The notes under the pieces were generated by a model that worked only from the letters and a program-made list of their open reading frames with translations, ran no database searches and was not told where the DNA came from. A program made the position numbers and the translations under genes. A stretch of 64,000 nucleotides of DNA. It comes from Glaciecola nitratireducens FR1064 (lineage in GTDB: Bacteria; Pseudomonadota; Gammaproteobacteria; Enterobacterales; Alteromonadaceae). The stretch spans positions 2,728,001 to 2,792,000 of the forward strand of contig NC_016041.1 of NCBI RefSeq assembly GCF_000226565.1, given 5' to 3'. Below are positions 1 to 9,527 of the stretch, piece after piece. Numbering within the stretch: the first letter of the stretch is position 1; every line of letters starts with the position of its first letter.

Positions 1-725
1 TTTCAGAGCCGAGTATTATTGCTGCAGAGCCCCCCAATGCCATAGTCAACGAACTGATTATAATGCCTGACATAGAAAAACGTCTGGAAGCCTTTGTGCG
101 AATTTCTCACGGCATTGTGATATTTCCAGGCGGAGCAGGCACTGCAGAAGAGTTGCTGTATCTGCTGGGCTTATTAATGGATGAACAGAATAAAGACCAA
201 GTTATTCCACTCATATTGACTGGCCCGGAGAATAGCAAAGCGTATTTTGAAGCTATCGATCAATTCATTGGCGATATATTAGGCACTGAAGCACAAGAAA
301 AATACACCATCATTGTTGGCGATGCATACAAGGTAGGCGCCTTAATGGCAAAACAAAAAGTGCTAGTGGAAGACGATCGCCTCAGAACTGGAGATTCACT
401 GAATTTTAACTGGACGCTGCACATTTCAGAAGACTTTCAAACACCATTTGCGCCAACTCATAAAAACATGAGTGCCTTAGACTTAAGGCTAGACCAGCCT
501 AAATCAACGCTAGCGGCAACGCTGCGCAAATGTTTTTCTGGTATTGTTGCTGGCAATGTCAAAGTTGAGGGTGTTGCAGAAATTAAAAAACACGGGCCCT
601 TTGAGCTTACTGGCGATGCAGCCTTGATGCAGAAAATGGATATACTGCTACAATCATTCGTAGATCAAGGCAGAATGAAACTGCCTGGCAGCCACTACGA
701 GCCCTGTTATAAAATTTCAATGTAA
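1..725 (+). CDS. ppnN: PpnN (YgdH) nucleotide 5'-monophosphate nucleosidase, 3' part
   Basis: This is the C-terminal part of a pyrimidine/purine nucleotide 5'-monophosphate nucleosidase, a cytosolic enzyme that splits NMPs into base and ribose 5-phosphate. The frame is open from base 3 with no start, so the gene begins upstream of the window; the ATG at 63 is internal, because the residues before it (ending [16 protein letters not shown]) continue the family sequence. The LOG-family motif [16 protein letters not shown], which forms the phosphoribosyl and catalytic site, lies at about 41-56 counted from that ATG. The tail carries the PpnN-specific C-terminal domain down to the end YKISM. E. 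coli PpnN is about 454 residues, so roughly half is present. The assignment is from motif and overall similarity recalled from the family. Confidence 0.9.
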   Translation, partial: SEPSIIAAEPPNAIVNELIIMPDIEKRLEAFVRISHGIVIFPGGAGTAEELLYLLGLLMDEQNKDQVIPLILTGPENSKAYFEAIDQFIGDILGTEAQEKYTIIVGDAYKVGALMAKQKVLVEDDRLRTGDSLNFNWTLHISEDFQTPFAPTHKNMSALDLRLDQPKSTLAATLRKCFSGIVAGNVKVEGVAEIKKHGPFELTGDAALMQKMDILLQSFVDQGRMKLPGSHYEPCYKISM

Positions 726-1004
726 GACTAAATGCTAAAGGAAATCTAACAGCTGGCGTTGTAAGGTATCCTTTGAAAATTGAAAACGCGTTTATATCAG
801 TCCACGTTATATTTGGGCTACTGATGTCAGTGCTGCGAAGCGATATAAACGCCATGAATATTGGCGATAGAGGCTATACCTGACGCGGTCTTTACGGTAG
901 TATGCGCGCGACAAAATGATTAACTGGCAGCAACAATTTCTTCACAACGTTTTGCGAAAACCAGATTACATAAACTCTAACGACACTAAACTGGAGTGCA
1001 CTTC

Positions 1005-2018
1005 ATGAACCCAACACAGCAAAGCATTACCGTTATACGCGGTGATGGCATCGGCCCTGATATCATTGATGCCGCAACGAAAATTCTCGATAAAGTAGGC
1101 TGTAACTTCAAATACGAATACGCAGACGCAGGCTTAATGGCCTTGGAAAATCACGGTGAACTTCTACCGCAAGAAACCCTCGACCTCATTGCAAAAAATA
1201 AAGTGGCGCTTAAAGGCCCACTAACTACGCCTGTAGGTGAAGGCTTTACGTCTATTAACGTAAGCTTGCGTAAACAATTCAAACTATACGCTAACTTACG
1301 CCCTGTTCTGTCGTTTAAAGGCACCAAAGCGCGCTACGAAGACATCGACATTATTACCGTGCGTGAAAACACACAAGGTATGTATTCAGGCTTAGGACAG
1401 GTTGTTTCTGAAGATGGCAACGAAGCTGAAGCCACAAGTATCATCACACGAGAAGGCGCAGAGAAGATTCTGGTGTTTGCATACGAATTAGCGCGCCGAG
1501 AAGGCCGCAAGAAGATTACTGCCGTGCATAAAGCCAACATCTTGAAGTCTACATCGGGTTTATTCTTAAAAGTCGCCAGAGAAGTTGCTGAGCGTTACCC
1601 TGACATAAAATCAGAAGAAATGATTGTGGATAACTGCTGCATGCAGTTAGTCATGAACCCTCATCAGTTTGACGTGATTGTCACCACCAACTTATTTGGC
1701 GATATCATCTCTGACTTATGCGCAGGCTTAGTTGGCGGACTGGGCATGGCACCAGGTGCAAACATTGGCGAAGACTGCGCCATTTTTGAGGCTGTACATG
1801 GCTCAGCGCCTGATATTGCGGGAATGAACTTAGCTAACCCTACTTCTGTTATTTTAGCGTCTATTCAAATGCTAGAGTACTTAGATATGGCGGATAAAGC
1901 AGAGCGCATTCGTGCTGCACTGAAAGACGTGATTGAGTCGGGCGACCGTACTACTCGTGATTTGGGTGGTGAGAGCGGTACGACTGAGTTTACTGAGGCT
2001 GTTTTAGAGCGTTTGTAG
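1005..2018 (+). CDS. Isocitrate dehydrogenase, NAD-type (isocitrate/isopropylmalate dehydrogenase family)
   Basis: A 337-residue beta-decarboxylating dehydrogenase. It opens with the family motif ITVIRGDGIGPDI and carries the substrate loop NVSLRKQFKLYANLRPV, in which the Arg residues bind isocitrate. Further on are TVRENTQGMYSGL and the metal-binding segment TTNLFGDIISDLCAGLVGGLG. The short length and LYANLRP signature fit the NAD-dependent isocitrate dehydrogenase type rather than the 415-residue NADP Icd of E. coli; isopropylmalate or homoisocitrate activity is less likely but not excluded. I chose the ATG at 1005 over the in-frame GTG at 996 because GGAG at 993-996 sits 8 bases before it. 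The gene is monocistronic, ending at a strong terminator. Confidence 0.85.
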   Translation: MNPTQQSITVIRGDGIGPDIIDAATKILDKVGCNFKYEYADAGLMALENHGELLPQETLDLIAKNKVALKGPLTTPVGEGFTSINVSLRKQFKLYANLRPVLSFKGTKARYEDIDIITVRENTQGMYSGLGQVVSEDGNEAEATSIITREGAEKILVFAYELARREGRKKITAVHKANILKSTSGLFLKVAREVAERYPDIKSEEMIVDNCCMQLVMNPHQFDVIVTTNLFGDIISDLCAGLVGGLGMAPGANIGEDCAIFEAVHGSAPDIAGMNLANPTSVILASIQMLEYLDMADKAERIRAALKDVIESGDRTTRDLGGESGTTEFTEAVLERL

Positions 2019-2060
2019 GCTTTCGCTTTAGTGTATAGAAAGTACATCAAAATTGCTGAA

Positions 2061-2087
2061 AAGGAGAGCTTAGGCTCTCCTTTTTTG
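2061..2087 (+). terminator. Rho-independent terminator of the isocitrate dehydrogenase gene
   Basis: A perfect 9-base-pair stem (AAGGAGAGC 2061-2069 with GCTCTCCTT 2074-2082) with a TTAG loop, followed by a T run, about 40 bases after the stop codon at 2018. Confidence 0.9.
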
Positions 2088-2296
2088 TGTCTGTTTTATA
2101 CCACCCGCCTCCCTGTAATCCTCCCCCAAAATTCACACCACATAAACTAGCCATCTAGTCAGTTTCACCTTTCGCAGAATCAGCTTAAGCTTTGATCGTG
2201 CGTTTGCGCTTTGGTTCTGTCGCTGCTAATGCGTTGGCAAGTTGCATTCAAGCATAAAAAGGAAAACATTATATTTAACACTTAAAAGGAATTATC

Positions 2297-2602
2297 ATGA
2301 AAAAATTAAAATATTTAATACTTAGCGCTGCCTTGGTTTCAGGTTGTGCGTTCATGCCAGCACAGGCGGCGGAAACAGCGCCAAAAGAAGTCATGACCCA
2401 AGCATTTGAGGCAAAATTAGACATTAACAAGGCGAGTGCTGAGGAGTTGACGGCGCTTCCGGGCGTTGGCATGAAGAAAGCTGCCGAAATTGTGAAGTTT
2501 CGTGAGTTGAACGGTAACTTTAAAAGCGTAGATGAATTGGTTAATGTAAAAGGTATTGGGGTGAAAATGGTGGCCAAGATTAGTGGTTTGGTAAAGGTTT
2601 AG
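2297..2602 (+). CDS. ComEA-like helix-hairpin-helix protein, exported
   Basis: A 101-residue protein with a signal peptide (MKKLKYLILSAALVSGCAFM..AQA) followed by a tandem helix-hairpin-helix domain. LDINKASAEELTALPGVGMKKA and FKSVDELVNVKGIGVKMVAKI are the two hairpins typical of ComEA/YbaV-type DNA-binding proteins. The Cys in VSGC could be a lipobox, but the downstream AQA-A site suits signal peptidase I; the sequence does not decide. The likely role is periplasmic binding of double-stranded DNA, as known for ComEA in natural transformation. The ATG at 2297 has AAAGGA about 7 bases upstream. It converges on galU. Confidence 0.85.
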   Translation: MKKLKYLILSAALVSGCAFMPAQAAETAPKEVMTQAFEAKLDINKASAEELTALPGVGMKKAAEIVKFRELNGNFKSVDELVNVKGIGVKMVAKISGLVKV

Positions 2603-2619
2603 GGGCTCAGTTTTGCTTT

Positions 2620-2660
2620 TAATAGCCGGCGATCGAGCAATGCCCGATTGCTGGCTATTA
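2620..2660. terminator. Bidirectional terminator between comEA-like gene and galU
   Basis: A long stem (TAATAGCCGGCGATCG 2620-2635 with CGATTGCTGGCTATTA 2645-2660, two wobble positions) flanked by T-rich sequence on the left and A-rich on the right. It lies between the two convergent stop codons, so it can serve both strands. Confidence 0.8.
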
Positions 2661-2675
2661 AAATAAACATTTGAT

Positions 2676-3563
2676 CTACAACGTTTTCAAATACTCAGTA
2701 AACTCCACACCTAACTCAGGATGACGCATTGCGTATTCTACGTTAGCTTTCATGTAACCAAGTTTACTACCACAATCATGGCTTTTGCCTTTCATGTAGT
2801 ATGCGTCAACTTGCTCGTGCTCCATAAGTGCATCAATAGCGTCAGTTAACTGAATTTCACCGCCAGCACCTGGAGGCGTTTTGGCTAATAAATCCCATGT
2901 TTTTTCAGATAGAACATAACGACCTACAACGGCTAAATTAGAGGGAGCCTCTTCTAAATCAGGTTTTTCAACCATTCTAAACATCTTGCAAGACTCACCA
3001 GGGGCGAGCTCCTTTCCTTCTAAATCGACAATACCAAATTTAGATACGTCTTCTTCAGCCACTTTTTCAACCATTACTTGGCTAACGCGACTGGTGTTAA
3101 ACTTCGCGACCATATCAGCAAGATTGTCTTTTTTGAGGTTACTTGCTACATCGTCAATGATTACGTCAGGTAGCACAACAGCAAAGGGTTCGTCACCAAT
3201 CAGTGGGTATGCACACATAATTGCATGACCAAGGCCACTGGCAACGCCTTGACGCACGTGCATTATCGTTACATCTTTAGGGCAAATAGCTTTAACTGCA
3301 TCGAGAAGCTGGCGTTTAACACGCTTCTCTAGGGTGGCTTCCAGTTCGAACGATGTATCAAAGTGGTTTTCAATACTATTCTTACTCGCGTGAGTCACTA
3401 GAATAATTTGCTTAATACCCGCTTGCACACACTCATTCACCACGTACTGAATAAGAGGCTTATCAACTACCGGCAGCATTTCCTTTGGTATCGCTTTTGT
3501 CGCTGGTAGCATTCTTGTTCCCAAACCAGCTACAGGTATTACTGCCTTTTTCACTTGACTCAT
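2676..3563 (-). CDS. galU: UTP-glucose-1-phosphate uridylyltransferase
   Basis: GalU makes UDP-glucose from UTP and glucose 1-phosphate in the cytosol. The 295 residues match the family length. The nucleotide-binding signature [23 protein letters not shown] is at about 7-29, followed by [12 protein letters not shown] and the later [11 protein letters not shown] and [10 protein letters not shown] motifs. It is the last gene of the minus-strand polysaccharide cluster, directly after ugd (72-base gap), so the two together supply UDP-glucose and then UDP-glucuronate for the glycosyltransferases encoded upstream. AAGGA precedes the ATG by about 11 bases. Confidence 0.97.
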   Translation of the reverse strand: MSQVKKAVIPVAGLGTRMLPATKAIPKEMLPVVDKPLIQYVVNECVQAGIKQIILVTHASKNSIENHFDTSFELEATLEKRVKRQLLDAVKAICPKDVTIMHVRQGVASGLGHAIMCAYPLIGDEPFAVVLPDVIIDDVASNLKKDNLADMVAKFNTSRVSQVMVEKVAEEDVSKFGIVDLEGKELAPGESCKMFRMVEKPDLEEAPSNLAVVGRYVLSEKTWDLLAKTPPGAGGEIQLTDAIDALMEHEQVDAYYMKGKSHDCGSKLGYMKANVEYAMRHPELGVEFTEYLKTL

Positions 3564-3635
3564 AATTCAATTCATCCTTATTTGTTTTTTCACTCATGCA
3601 ACATAATGGCGTAAAATTAAGTTTGTAAAAGTTGG

Positions 3636-4976
3636 CTACAGCCCTTTTACTGATAAACCTCTACCAATAGCATAGTAATGCAATCCGTATTCCGAAATTA
3701 GACTTGGGTCAAATAAATTACGACCATCAAAAATAACATCGTCTGCAAGTTGTGTTTTAATCATGTCAAAGTCTGGCGCTCTAAAAACCTGCCATTCAGT
3801 ACATATCACCAAACAGCTCGCGCCAGACAATGTACTTTCTTTCGTACCCATCAACTTTAAATCTGAACGAGAGCCGTAAATGCGCTGAGTTTCTTCCATC
3901 GCTTCTGGGTCGTAGGCCTGCACAATTGCGCCCTGCTCCCACAGCTTTTCCATCAATACGCGGGATGATGCTTCACGCATATCATCAGTATTTGGTTTAA
4001 ACGATAACCCCCATAGTGCGATGGTCTTGCCTTTTACATCACCGTTGTAATGGTTCATGATGTAGTCAAACAATTTTTCTTTTTGACGATAGTTTACAGC
4101 TTCAACCGCTTCCAAAATTTTAGCAGTATAACCGACACCCGTTGCACTACGAACGAGCGCTTGCACATCTTTGGGGAAACAAGAGCCTCCGTATCCGCAA
4201 CCTGGGTAAATGAATTGATAACCAATTCGCGGGTCGCTGCCGATACCTTTTCGCACATTTTCAATATCCGCACCCATTAATTCCGCTAAGTTAGCCATCT
4301 CATTCATGAAGCTAATTTTAGTGGCTAGCATGCAGTTGGCAGCATACTTGGTGAGTTCCGCGCTGCGCACGTCCATCACAATGATTTTGTCATGGTTGCG
4401 ATTGAATGGACTGTAGAGCTCTCGTAGTTTCTTTTCTGCATACTCACTATCAGTACCAAGAATAATTCGGTCAGGCCGCATACAGTCATTAACTGCAGCC
4501 CCTTCTTTTAAGAACTCAGGGTTTGAGACCACATCAAACGTTAGTTCTTTTTTTAATGCTTTAAGCGTTGCGCTCACAGTTGCAATCACTTTGTCTGCGG
4601 TACCCACTGGCACAGTTGACTTATTGATGATAATTTTGTGCTTTTGCATGTGAGTAGCAATAGTTTTAGCAACTGCTTGTACGTATTTCAAGTCAGCTGA
4701 GCCATCTTCGTCTGGTGGTGTACCCACAGCAATGAAGATAACTTCACCATGCATTACGCCACGCTCAGCATCAGTCGTAAATTTAACTCTGCCCTGCTCG
4801 AAATTTGAATTCACTAAAGGAGTTAAACCCGGTTCGTAGATTGGAATGATTCCTTTTTCCAAATTATCTACTTTGTTTTGGTCTACATCGACGCAAACTA
4901 CATCGTGACCGACTTCTGCTAACACAGCAGCTTGCACTAGACCGACGTAGCCGATGCCAAAGACTGTTACTTTCAT
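3636..4976 (-). CDS. ugd: UDP-glucose 6-dehydrogenase
   Basis: This enzyme oxidises UDP-glucose twice to UDP-glucuronate using NAD. The 446-residue protein has the N-terminal Rossmann motif [28 protein letters not shown] and the catalytic cysteine in [14 protein letters not shown] near residues 255-268. The C-terminal UDP-binding domain includes [19 protein letters not shown]. This form, with CFPKD at the active site, is the Ugd/TuaD/AlgD type rather than the WecC type also present at 25471-26748. An AGGG lies 7 bases before the ATG. Its partner galU follows. Confidence 0.95.
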   Translation of the reverse strand: MKVTVFGIGYVGLVQAAVLAEVGHDVVCVDVDQNKVDNLEKGIIPIYEPGLTPLVNSNFEQGRVKFTTDAERGVMHGEVIFIAVGTPPDEDGSADLKYVQAVAKTIATHMQKHKIIINKSTVPVGTADKVIATVSATLKALKKELTFDVVSNPEFLKEGAAVNDCMRPDRIILGTDSEYAEKKLRELYSPFNRNHDKIIVMDVRSAELTKYAANCMLATKISFMNEMANLAELMGADIENVRKGIGSDPRIGYQFIYPGCGYGGSCFPKDVQALVRSATGVGYTAKILEAVEAVNYRQKEKLFDYIMNHYNGDVKGKTIALWGLSFKPNTDDMREASSRVLMEKLWEQGAIVQAYDPEAMEETQRIYGSRSDLKLMGTKESTLSGASCLVICTEWQVFRAPDFDMIKTQLADDVIFDGRNLFDPSLISEYGLHYYAIGRGLSVKGL

Positions 4977-5053
4977 TGGGGTTCCCTTTTCATTTCACGA
5001 TACATCCTAAATTTCTAGGAAGTATTATATTTATGCGATTTAGTTATTCAAAT

Positions 5054-7024
5054 TTAATTAATACGATCCTTCGTTCTTCGCAAGTTTATCACTTCAGCAG
5101 ATTGAGTTTGAGACTCGACTGGATTTCGTGCAAGCCATACTAAATCACAAATACCATCAGAAGGATTAAAACCAGTAGGGGCGTTTAGTAATATTTCTCT
5201 GATACCTTCGTGGTCAAAGTTATGGCACATTTGTTCCAACTCATCAAGCATCGGCTCCAAGTCTTGCCAAGTCAACATAGCTTCATTTGCCGTCATGATA
5301 CGCTCATGAAAAGTGTCGTGAACATTGTCGCCAATCAGCAGTTCTTCAAATAGCTTTTCGCCTGGACGAAGTCCTGTATATTCGATTGAAATGTCACCAT
5401 TCGGGTTCGAGTCGTCTTTAATTTCTAGTCCAGACAAACGGATCAACTTTTCAGCTAGGTCTTTTATTTTTACGGAATCACCCATGTCCAACACAAAAAC
5501 ATCACCACCTTTACCCATAGCACCAGCTTGAATAACAAGCTGCGCAGCCTCTGAATTTGTCATGAAGTATCTGGTAATGTCTTCATGTGTAAGGGTTATA
5601 GGTCCACCTTCCTTAATCTGACGTCTAAATAGCGGTAATACAGATCCTGATGAGCCCAGCACGTTGCCGAAGCGGACCATGCAAAATCTAGTGTTTTTAT
5701 TGAATGATGCCTGCGATAACGCCTGTAAGACTAATTCAGCCATTCGTTTCGAAGCGCCCATGACGCTGGTTGGACGTACCGCTTTATCGGTAGAAACAAG
5801 CACAAAAGTTTCTGCTCCCGCATTGATTGCTGCTCTAGCAGCATAGTATGTGCCAAATACATTGTTTCTTATTCCTTCAACGACGTTGTGTTCAACCAAT
5901 GGAACATGCTTGTATGCCGCTGCGTGGTAAATGGTATTGATATTGAAAGCTCTCATCACGTTTTCGACGCGATTGATGTGCTGCACCGAACCTAGAAGTG
6001 GATAAAGCTTAATTTTCAGCCCATTTTTAGTTATATATTCGCTGAGCTCTTTTTCGATTTCATACAAAGCAAATTCAGATAGCTCAAGGAGCACTAGTGT
6101 AGTAGGTTTGAACTTAATAATTTGACGACACAATTCAGCACCAATTGACCCGCCAGCCCCACTCACCATAACGTTTTTAGCGGTAATATTTTGCGCCATT
6201 AACTGTGGTAGAGGAATCACCGGTTCGCGTCCTAGTAAGTCCTCAATTTCAACGTCAACGAATTCTGCTGGGTTAATATTTCCCTCTATGACATCTTTTA
6301 TGCCCGGGATTGTTTGAACTTGAACTTGATATTTTTCCAAAGAATTAATAACGCGGTTTCGTTCAGAACGACTGGCGCTCGGCAACGCTAGTAAAACTTT
6401 GGTCGCTTTCCCAGCTTCTACAAGTGATTTCAATTCAAAGAGTGATATTACTGGAACACCCTGGATGACAGAACCATGTTTGCTCTTATCATCGTCGATA
6501 AATGCAGAAACATAGAACTCTAATCCTGTGGCAATACCTGTCGCCAACTGACGGCCTGCTGACCCTGCACCGTATATAACTACCGGAAGCTTATTTAAAC
6601 CGGTAAACTGGGTCACTAGAGCTCTGACCAACAGTCTAGCGCCGCCAACTGACAACAAAATAAGGGCACAGTATATTAAAGGCATTGTTCTAGGAACTGC
6701 CGTTGACGAGAAAAACGCTATAAGTACCAATGCTGCGGTAGATAACATTGTTCCAGCTACGACAGCCCAAACGGCCTGAGAACTCATATATCGAAGTACA
6801 GCACGATATAGACCTAACTTTATAAATATTATAAGGCTGACTGGCAATAATCCGCAGAGTATCAACCAATAGCTAGCATTAGAAAACCCAGACAGATTGT
6901 CCAAGCGGATTACCAGTGAGGCCCAGAACGAGCATATTATAAATAGCGAGTCCACTGATAAAGTAATAATTCTTTTTGTTTTCCTTTTTGAATTTAAAAC
7001 TCTACTAAGCATTTGTGAGACCAT
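5054..7024 (-). CDS. WbpM/CapD/PglF-type nucleotide-sugar 4,6-dehydratase, membrane-bound
   Basis: A long (about 656 residues) polysaccharide-biosynthesis dehydratase. Four or five membrane segments (roughly 22-42, 54-74, 86-110 and 116-132) are followed by a first Rossmann fold (VVIYGAGSAGRQLATG, about 150-165) and a catalytic SDR domain beginning VMVSGAGGSIGAEL (about 288-300). The latter contains STDKAVRPTSVMGASKRMAE with the SDR lysine. The family converts UDP-GlcNAc to its 4-keto-6-deoxy sugar, the first step to QuiNAc, FucNAc or bacillosamine-type residues. Of the tandem ATGs, the third codon (7024) was chosen because AAAGG abuts the first one and is 6 bases before this one. The neighbouring epimerase and small sugar transferase fit one pathway in which the modified sugar starts the repeat unit. 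Confidence 0.92.
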   Translation of the reverse strand: MVSQMLSRVLNSKRKTKRIITLSVDSLFIICSFWASLVIRLDNLSGFSNASYWLILCGLLPVSLIIFIKLGLYRAVLRYMSSQAVWAVVAGTMLSTAALVLIAFFSSTAVPRTMPLIYCALILLSVGGARLLVRALVTQFTGLNKLPVVIYGAGSAGRQLATGIATGLEFYVSAFIDDDKSKHGSVIQGVPVISLFELKSLVEAGKATKVLLALPSASRSERNRVINSLEKYQVQVQTIPGIKDVIEGNINPAEFVDVEIEDLLGREPVIPLPQLMAQNITAKNVMVSGAGGSIGAELCRQIIKFKPTTLVLLELSEFALYEIEKELSEYITKNGLKIKLYPLLGSVQHINRVENVMRAFNINTIYHAAAYKHVPLVEHNVVEGIRNNVFGTYYAARAAINAGAETFVLVSTDKAVRPTSVMGASKRMAELVLQALSQASFNKNTRFCMVRFGNVLGSSGSVLPLFRRQIKEGGPITLTHEDITRYFMTNSEAAQLVIQAGAMGKGGDVFVLDMGDSVKIKDLAEKLIRLSGLEIKDDSNPNGDISIEYTGLRPGEKLFEELLIGDNVHDTFHERIMTANEAMLTWQDLEPMLDELEQMCHNFDHEGIREILLNAPTGFNPSDGICDLVWLARNPVESQTQSAEVINLRRTKDRIN

Positions 7025-7148
7025 GACCATCCTTTCTGCGATTTAACTTCTTGTTATTATCGAACGAGCTCGTTTATACATCTAGAATTATATGCCTAAT
7101 TCACACTAATACAATAAAAATGCCTTATGTGCCTCAAAGTTAGACGCT

Positions 7149-7697
7149 TTACTTCATTCTATCACCACTTCCTCTGCCTAAAACTGTTAGCATTACGTAT
7201 TTAAAGTAATTTTTTATTGTAAAGTTATCAATCATATCTTTATCAGTTTTAGCTAATAGTTCGGGCGTTGACATATCAATACTGTTTACCTGTGCAAGTC
7301 CAGTGATACCAGGGCGAATTGCATAAACATTTCTTGCACTGCGAGCTTTAGTTAACTCCTCTTGATTATATAAACCAGGTCGAGGCCCCACTAGACTCAT
7401 TTCTCCGATTAGCACATTCCACAGCTGCGGCAGTTCATCTAGTTTTGTTCTGCGTAAAAAGCTTCCTAGAGGGGTTATCGAGGCAGTGCTTGCCAAGTGC
7501 GTCGCAACCGAAATAGTGTTTAGTTTCATCGTTCTAAACTTAATCAAAATGAACGGTTTTTGATCTCGTCCAACTCGCTCTTGTTTGAATATAGGGGAAC
7601 CTGTATCGAATAAACCTATAACGAATATTATGAGTAAAACAGGAGAGCTTAGTACCAGTCCGAGCAAAGAGAATATTAAGTCGAATGCACGTATCAT
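7149..7697 (-). CDS. Bacterial sugar transferase initiating O-antigen/capsule repeat (WcaJ/PglC-like)
   Basis: A 182-residue polyprenyl-phosphate phosphoglycosyl transferase of the small PglC/WbaP-core type. It has one N-terminal re-entrant hydrophobic helix ([21 protein letters not shown]) and the conserved blocks [37 protein letters not shown] and MSLVGPRPG. The catalytic Asp-Glu dyad lies in TKLDELPQL. It transfers a sugar 1-phosphate from its UDP donor to undecaprenyl phosphate on the inner membrane. With the epimerase immediately upstream (3-base gap) and the WbpM-like dehydratase downstream, the likely donor is a UDP-N-acetyl-6-deoxyhexosamine; that specificity is inferred from context. 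Confidence 0.92.
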   Translation of the reverse strand: MIRAFDLIFSLLGLVLSSPVLLIIFVIGLFDTGSPIFKQERVGRDQKPFILIKFRTMKLNTISVATHLASTASITPLGSFLRRTKLDELPQLWNVLIGEMSLVGPRPGLYNQEELTKARSARNVYAIRPGITGLAQVNSIDMSTPELLAKTDKDMIDNFTIKNYFKYVMLTVLGRGSGDRMK

Positions 7698-7700
7698 TAT

Positions 7701-8639
7701 TTATGAGCCTACCCTTTGTTTTGCAGCAAGGCTGAAACCCTCTTCTACCGTGTGGGGTGGTTTCCAATCAAGCGTGTTTTTTGTATGCGAAATATCGACT
7801 TGAAGCGAACCTGTAAGCCGCTCAACGAGGTCATTTTTGTTTATGAGTTTGCCCACTAGTGCAAAGCACCATTGTGGGACAGGTAAGGCAAGACTCCTCT
7901 TACCTTGCGCTCGAGCCATTAGTGAAACCATTTGGGCAGTTGATAAATCACTATCATCAGAAACCAAGAACACTTGATTCACTGCTTTAGGATGCTCAAT
8001 ACAGAGGGTGATTAAGTTAATTAAATTGTAGACAGACACGAGACTACGCTGGTTATACTTAATTAACCCAAATGGAAGAGGTAAGCCTCGGGCAACCAAT
8101 TTCATCAGCGATGCAAAATTTGCTTTTACGCCTTCTCCATATACAAGCGGAGCACGAATTATAACAATTTCTAAACCTGTTTGCTTACCCAGCTCTATTA
8201 GTTGATCTTCAGCCTCAGCTTTTGATATTGCATATGCATCTTCTGGAGCAGGCTTGTCTTGAGCGCAAAAAGGACGATTATTCGATGTTCTTTCCCCATT
8301 TACTTTAATTGAGCTCAAAAATATGAAGCGTTTGGCTCCAGCTGCAGCAGCTTGGGTTGCAATTTCCAAAGTGGCTTTCGTATTCATCGTTTTAAATTCG
8401 TGTAGTGTTTTGCTCGCTGAACCATTCATTACATGCACACGGGCAGCTAAATGGATTACTGTTTTCACTGATTTTAAAGATTCAAACAAAACGGCTTTAT
8501 TAATCGCGTTTAAATCGAATTCACAAAAGCGATGACCGTCATCAGTATCGTTTCGTCCTAGCAGCAAGCATTCATATTCGCTTAAATTGGCAAGCAAGTG
8601 CCGACCTACAAAACCTGAGTATCCTGTTATCGCAATCAT
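7701..8639 (-). CDS. NAD-dependent epimerase/dehydratase (extended SDR, WbpV/WbpK-like)
   Basis: A 312-residue extended short-chain dehydrogenase. It has the cofactor motif AITGYSGFVGRHLLANL at the N terminus, HLAARVHVM, FLSSIKVNGE and the catalytic YAISKAEAE (Tyr-x-x-x-Lys). Proteins of this size between a WbpM-type dehydratase and a small sugar transferase typically reduce or epimerise the 4-keto intermediate (WbpK or WbpV roles). Which reaction it performs cannot be read from the sequence. It lies 3 bases before the sugar transferase and 6 bases after the glycosyltransferase, so it is co-transcribed with them. Confidence 0.85.
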   Translation of the reverse strand: MIAITGYSGFVGRHLLANLSEYECLLLGRNDTDDGHRFCEFDLNAINKAVLFESLKSVKTVIHLAARVHVMNGSASKTLHEFKTMNTKATLEIATQAAAAGAKRFIFLSSIKVNGERTSNNRPFCAQDKPAPEDAYAISKAEAEDQLIELGKQTGLEIVIIRAPLVYGEGVKANFASLMKLVARGLPLPFGLIKYNQRSLVSVYNLINLITLCIEHPKAVNQVFLVSDDSDLSTAQMVSLMARAQGKRSLALPVPQWCFALVGKLINKNDLVERLTGSLQVDISHTKNTLDWKPPHTVEEGFSLAAKQRVGS

Positions 8640-8645
8640 TCGCTT

Positions 8646-9527
8646 CTACTTGTTATTATCCTTCCAATTATCTGAGAAGGATCCCCTTTTATTCGTTAAA
8701 CCATCCCACAAGCCGCAAAGCATGTACCTAAAACGTTTACGCTTTTGTGTCTGTAACAATGCATTAGCAAAAAAGCGAATAGGTAACACTAAGATGTTTC
8801 GAGTCTTCCAATAACTTGGAACATAGCCTCTTCGGGCAAGCAATAAAATATTTCGGAACTGATAGTATAGTCGAATTGGAGAGCCTACTTTGTATGTTAC
8901 ACCGGCAAACTTGCTGCGCGCATCACCTAATCGATGGACCATTTCAATTTTATCTGCTATCGCTACCATATAATCATGCGTTCTAGCACGCCAGCACCAC
9001 TCATGGTCAACCCCATCTATAAACAAGGTTTCATCTTTGAAACCAACTAAATCCAATTTAGATAGATCAATCATCATTCCCGATGAAATTATCTGGGTAA
9101 CACACACGATGTCTTCGTAGACGAGTATTTCTCTCTGCACTCGGGGCTTGACGGCCTTTTCCGAGAATGAACAGATAACTCTGGGGCCAATGGCAATAAT
9201 AGGCTGTTCGTTGATTTTAGAAGCAACTAATAGACTCGACAACCTAAACACAAAATCAGGGTCTATTTGGCTATCTTGATCTAACAGAAGTGCGTATTCA
9301 CACCCCAAAACTTGCAACTCTTTTAAGCCGACATTTTGAGCCTTCGCAATACCAACATTAGTTGGAAAGTGATGGTAATGCAGCTTTTTGGTAGCTATTT
9401 TTAAACTTGTGGGCATAGGAGAATTGTCGATAACACAAAGCACGTCGACTTGTTGCAAAACAGATTCTATTAAACGATAAGTAATATCTGAATCAGGTTG
9501 ATATAAAATGATCGCTGCGCCAATCAA
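8646..9527 (-). CDS. Family 2 glycosyltransferase (rhamnosyltransferase-like)
   Basis: A 293-residue GT-A glycosyltransferase. The start GAAIILYQPDSD with VLCVIDNSP, and the metal-binding region ALLLDQDSQIDPDF (a DxD-type site), resemble WbbL/RfbF-like rhamnosyltransferases. These add a sugar to a lipid-linked repeat unit at the cytoplasmic face. FIDGVDHEWCWRAR is the usual acceptor-side motif. The start is TTG, overlapping the stop of the upstream glycosyltransferase by 4 bases (TTGA), which indicates translational coupling. The sugar specificity is not known. Confidence 0.88.
   Translation of the reverse strand: MIGAAIILYQPDSDITYRLIESVLQQVDVLCVIDNSPMPTSLKIATKKLHYHHFPTNVGIAKAQNVGLKELQVLGCEYALLLDQDSQIDPDFVFRLSSLLVASKINEQPIIAIGPRVICSFSEKAVKPRVQREILVYEDIVCVTQIISSGMMIDLSKLDLVGFKDETLFIDGVDHEWCWRARTHDYMVAIADKIEMVHRLGDARSKFAGVTYKVGSPIRLYYQFRNILLLARRGYVPSYWKTRNILVLPIRFFANALLQTQKRKRFRYMLCGLWDGLTNKRGSFSDNWKDNNK

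Noticed and set aside
607-855. 82-residue open frame on the minus strand overlapping the end of ppnN
   Set aside because: More than half lies antisense to a real gene, with no ribosome-binding site and no family resemblance.
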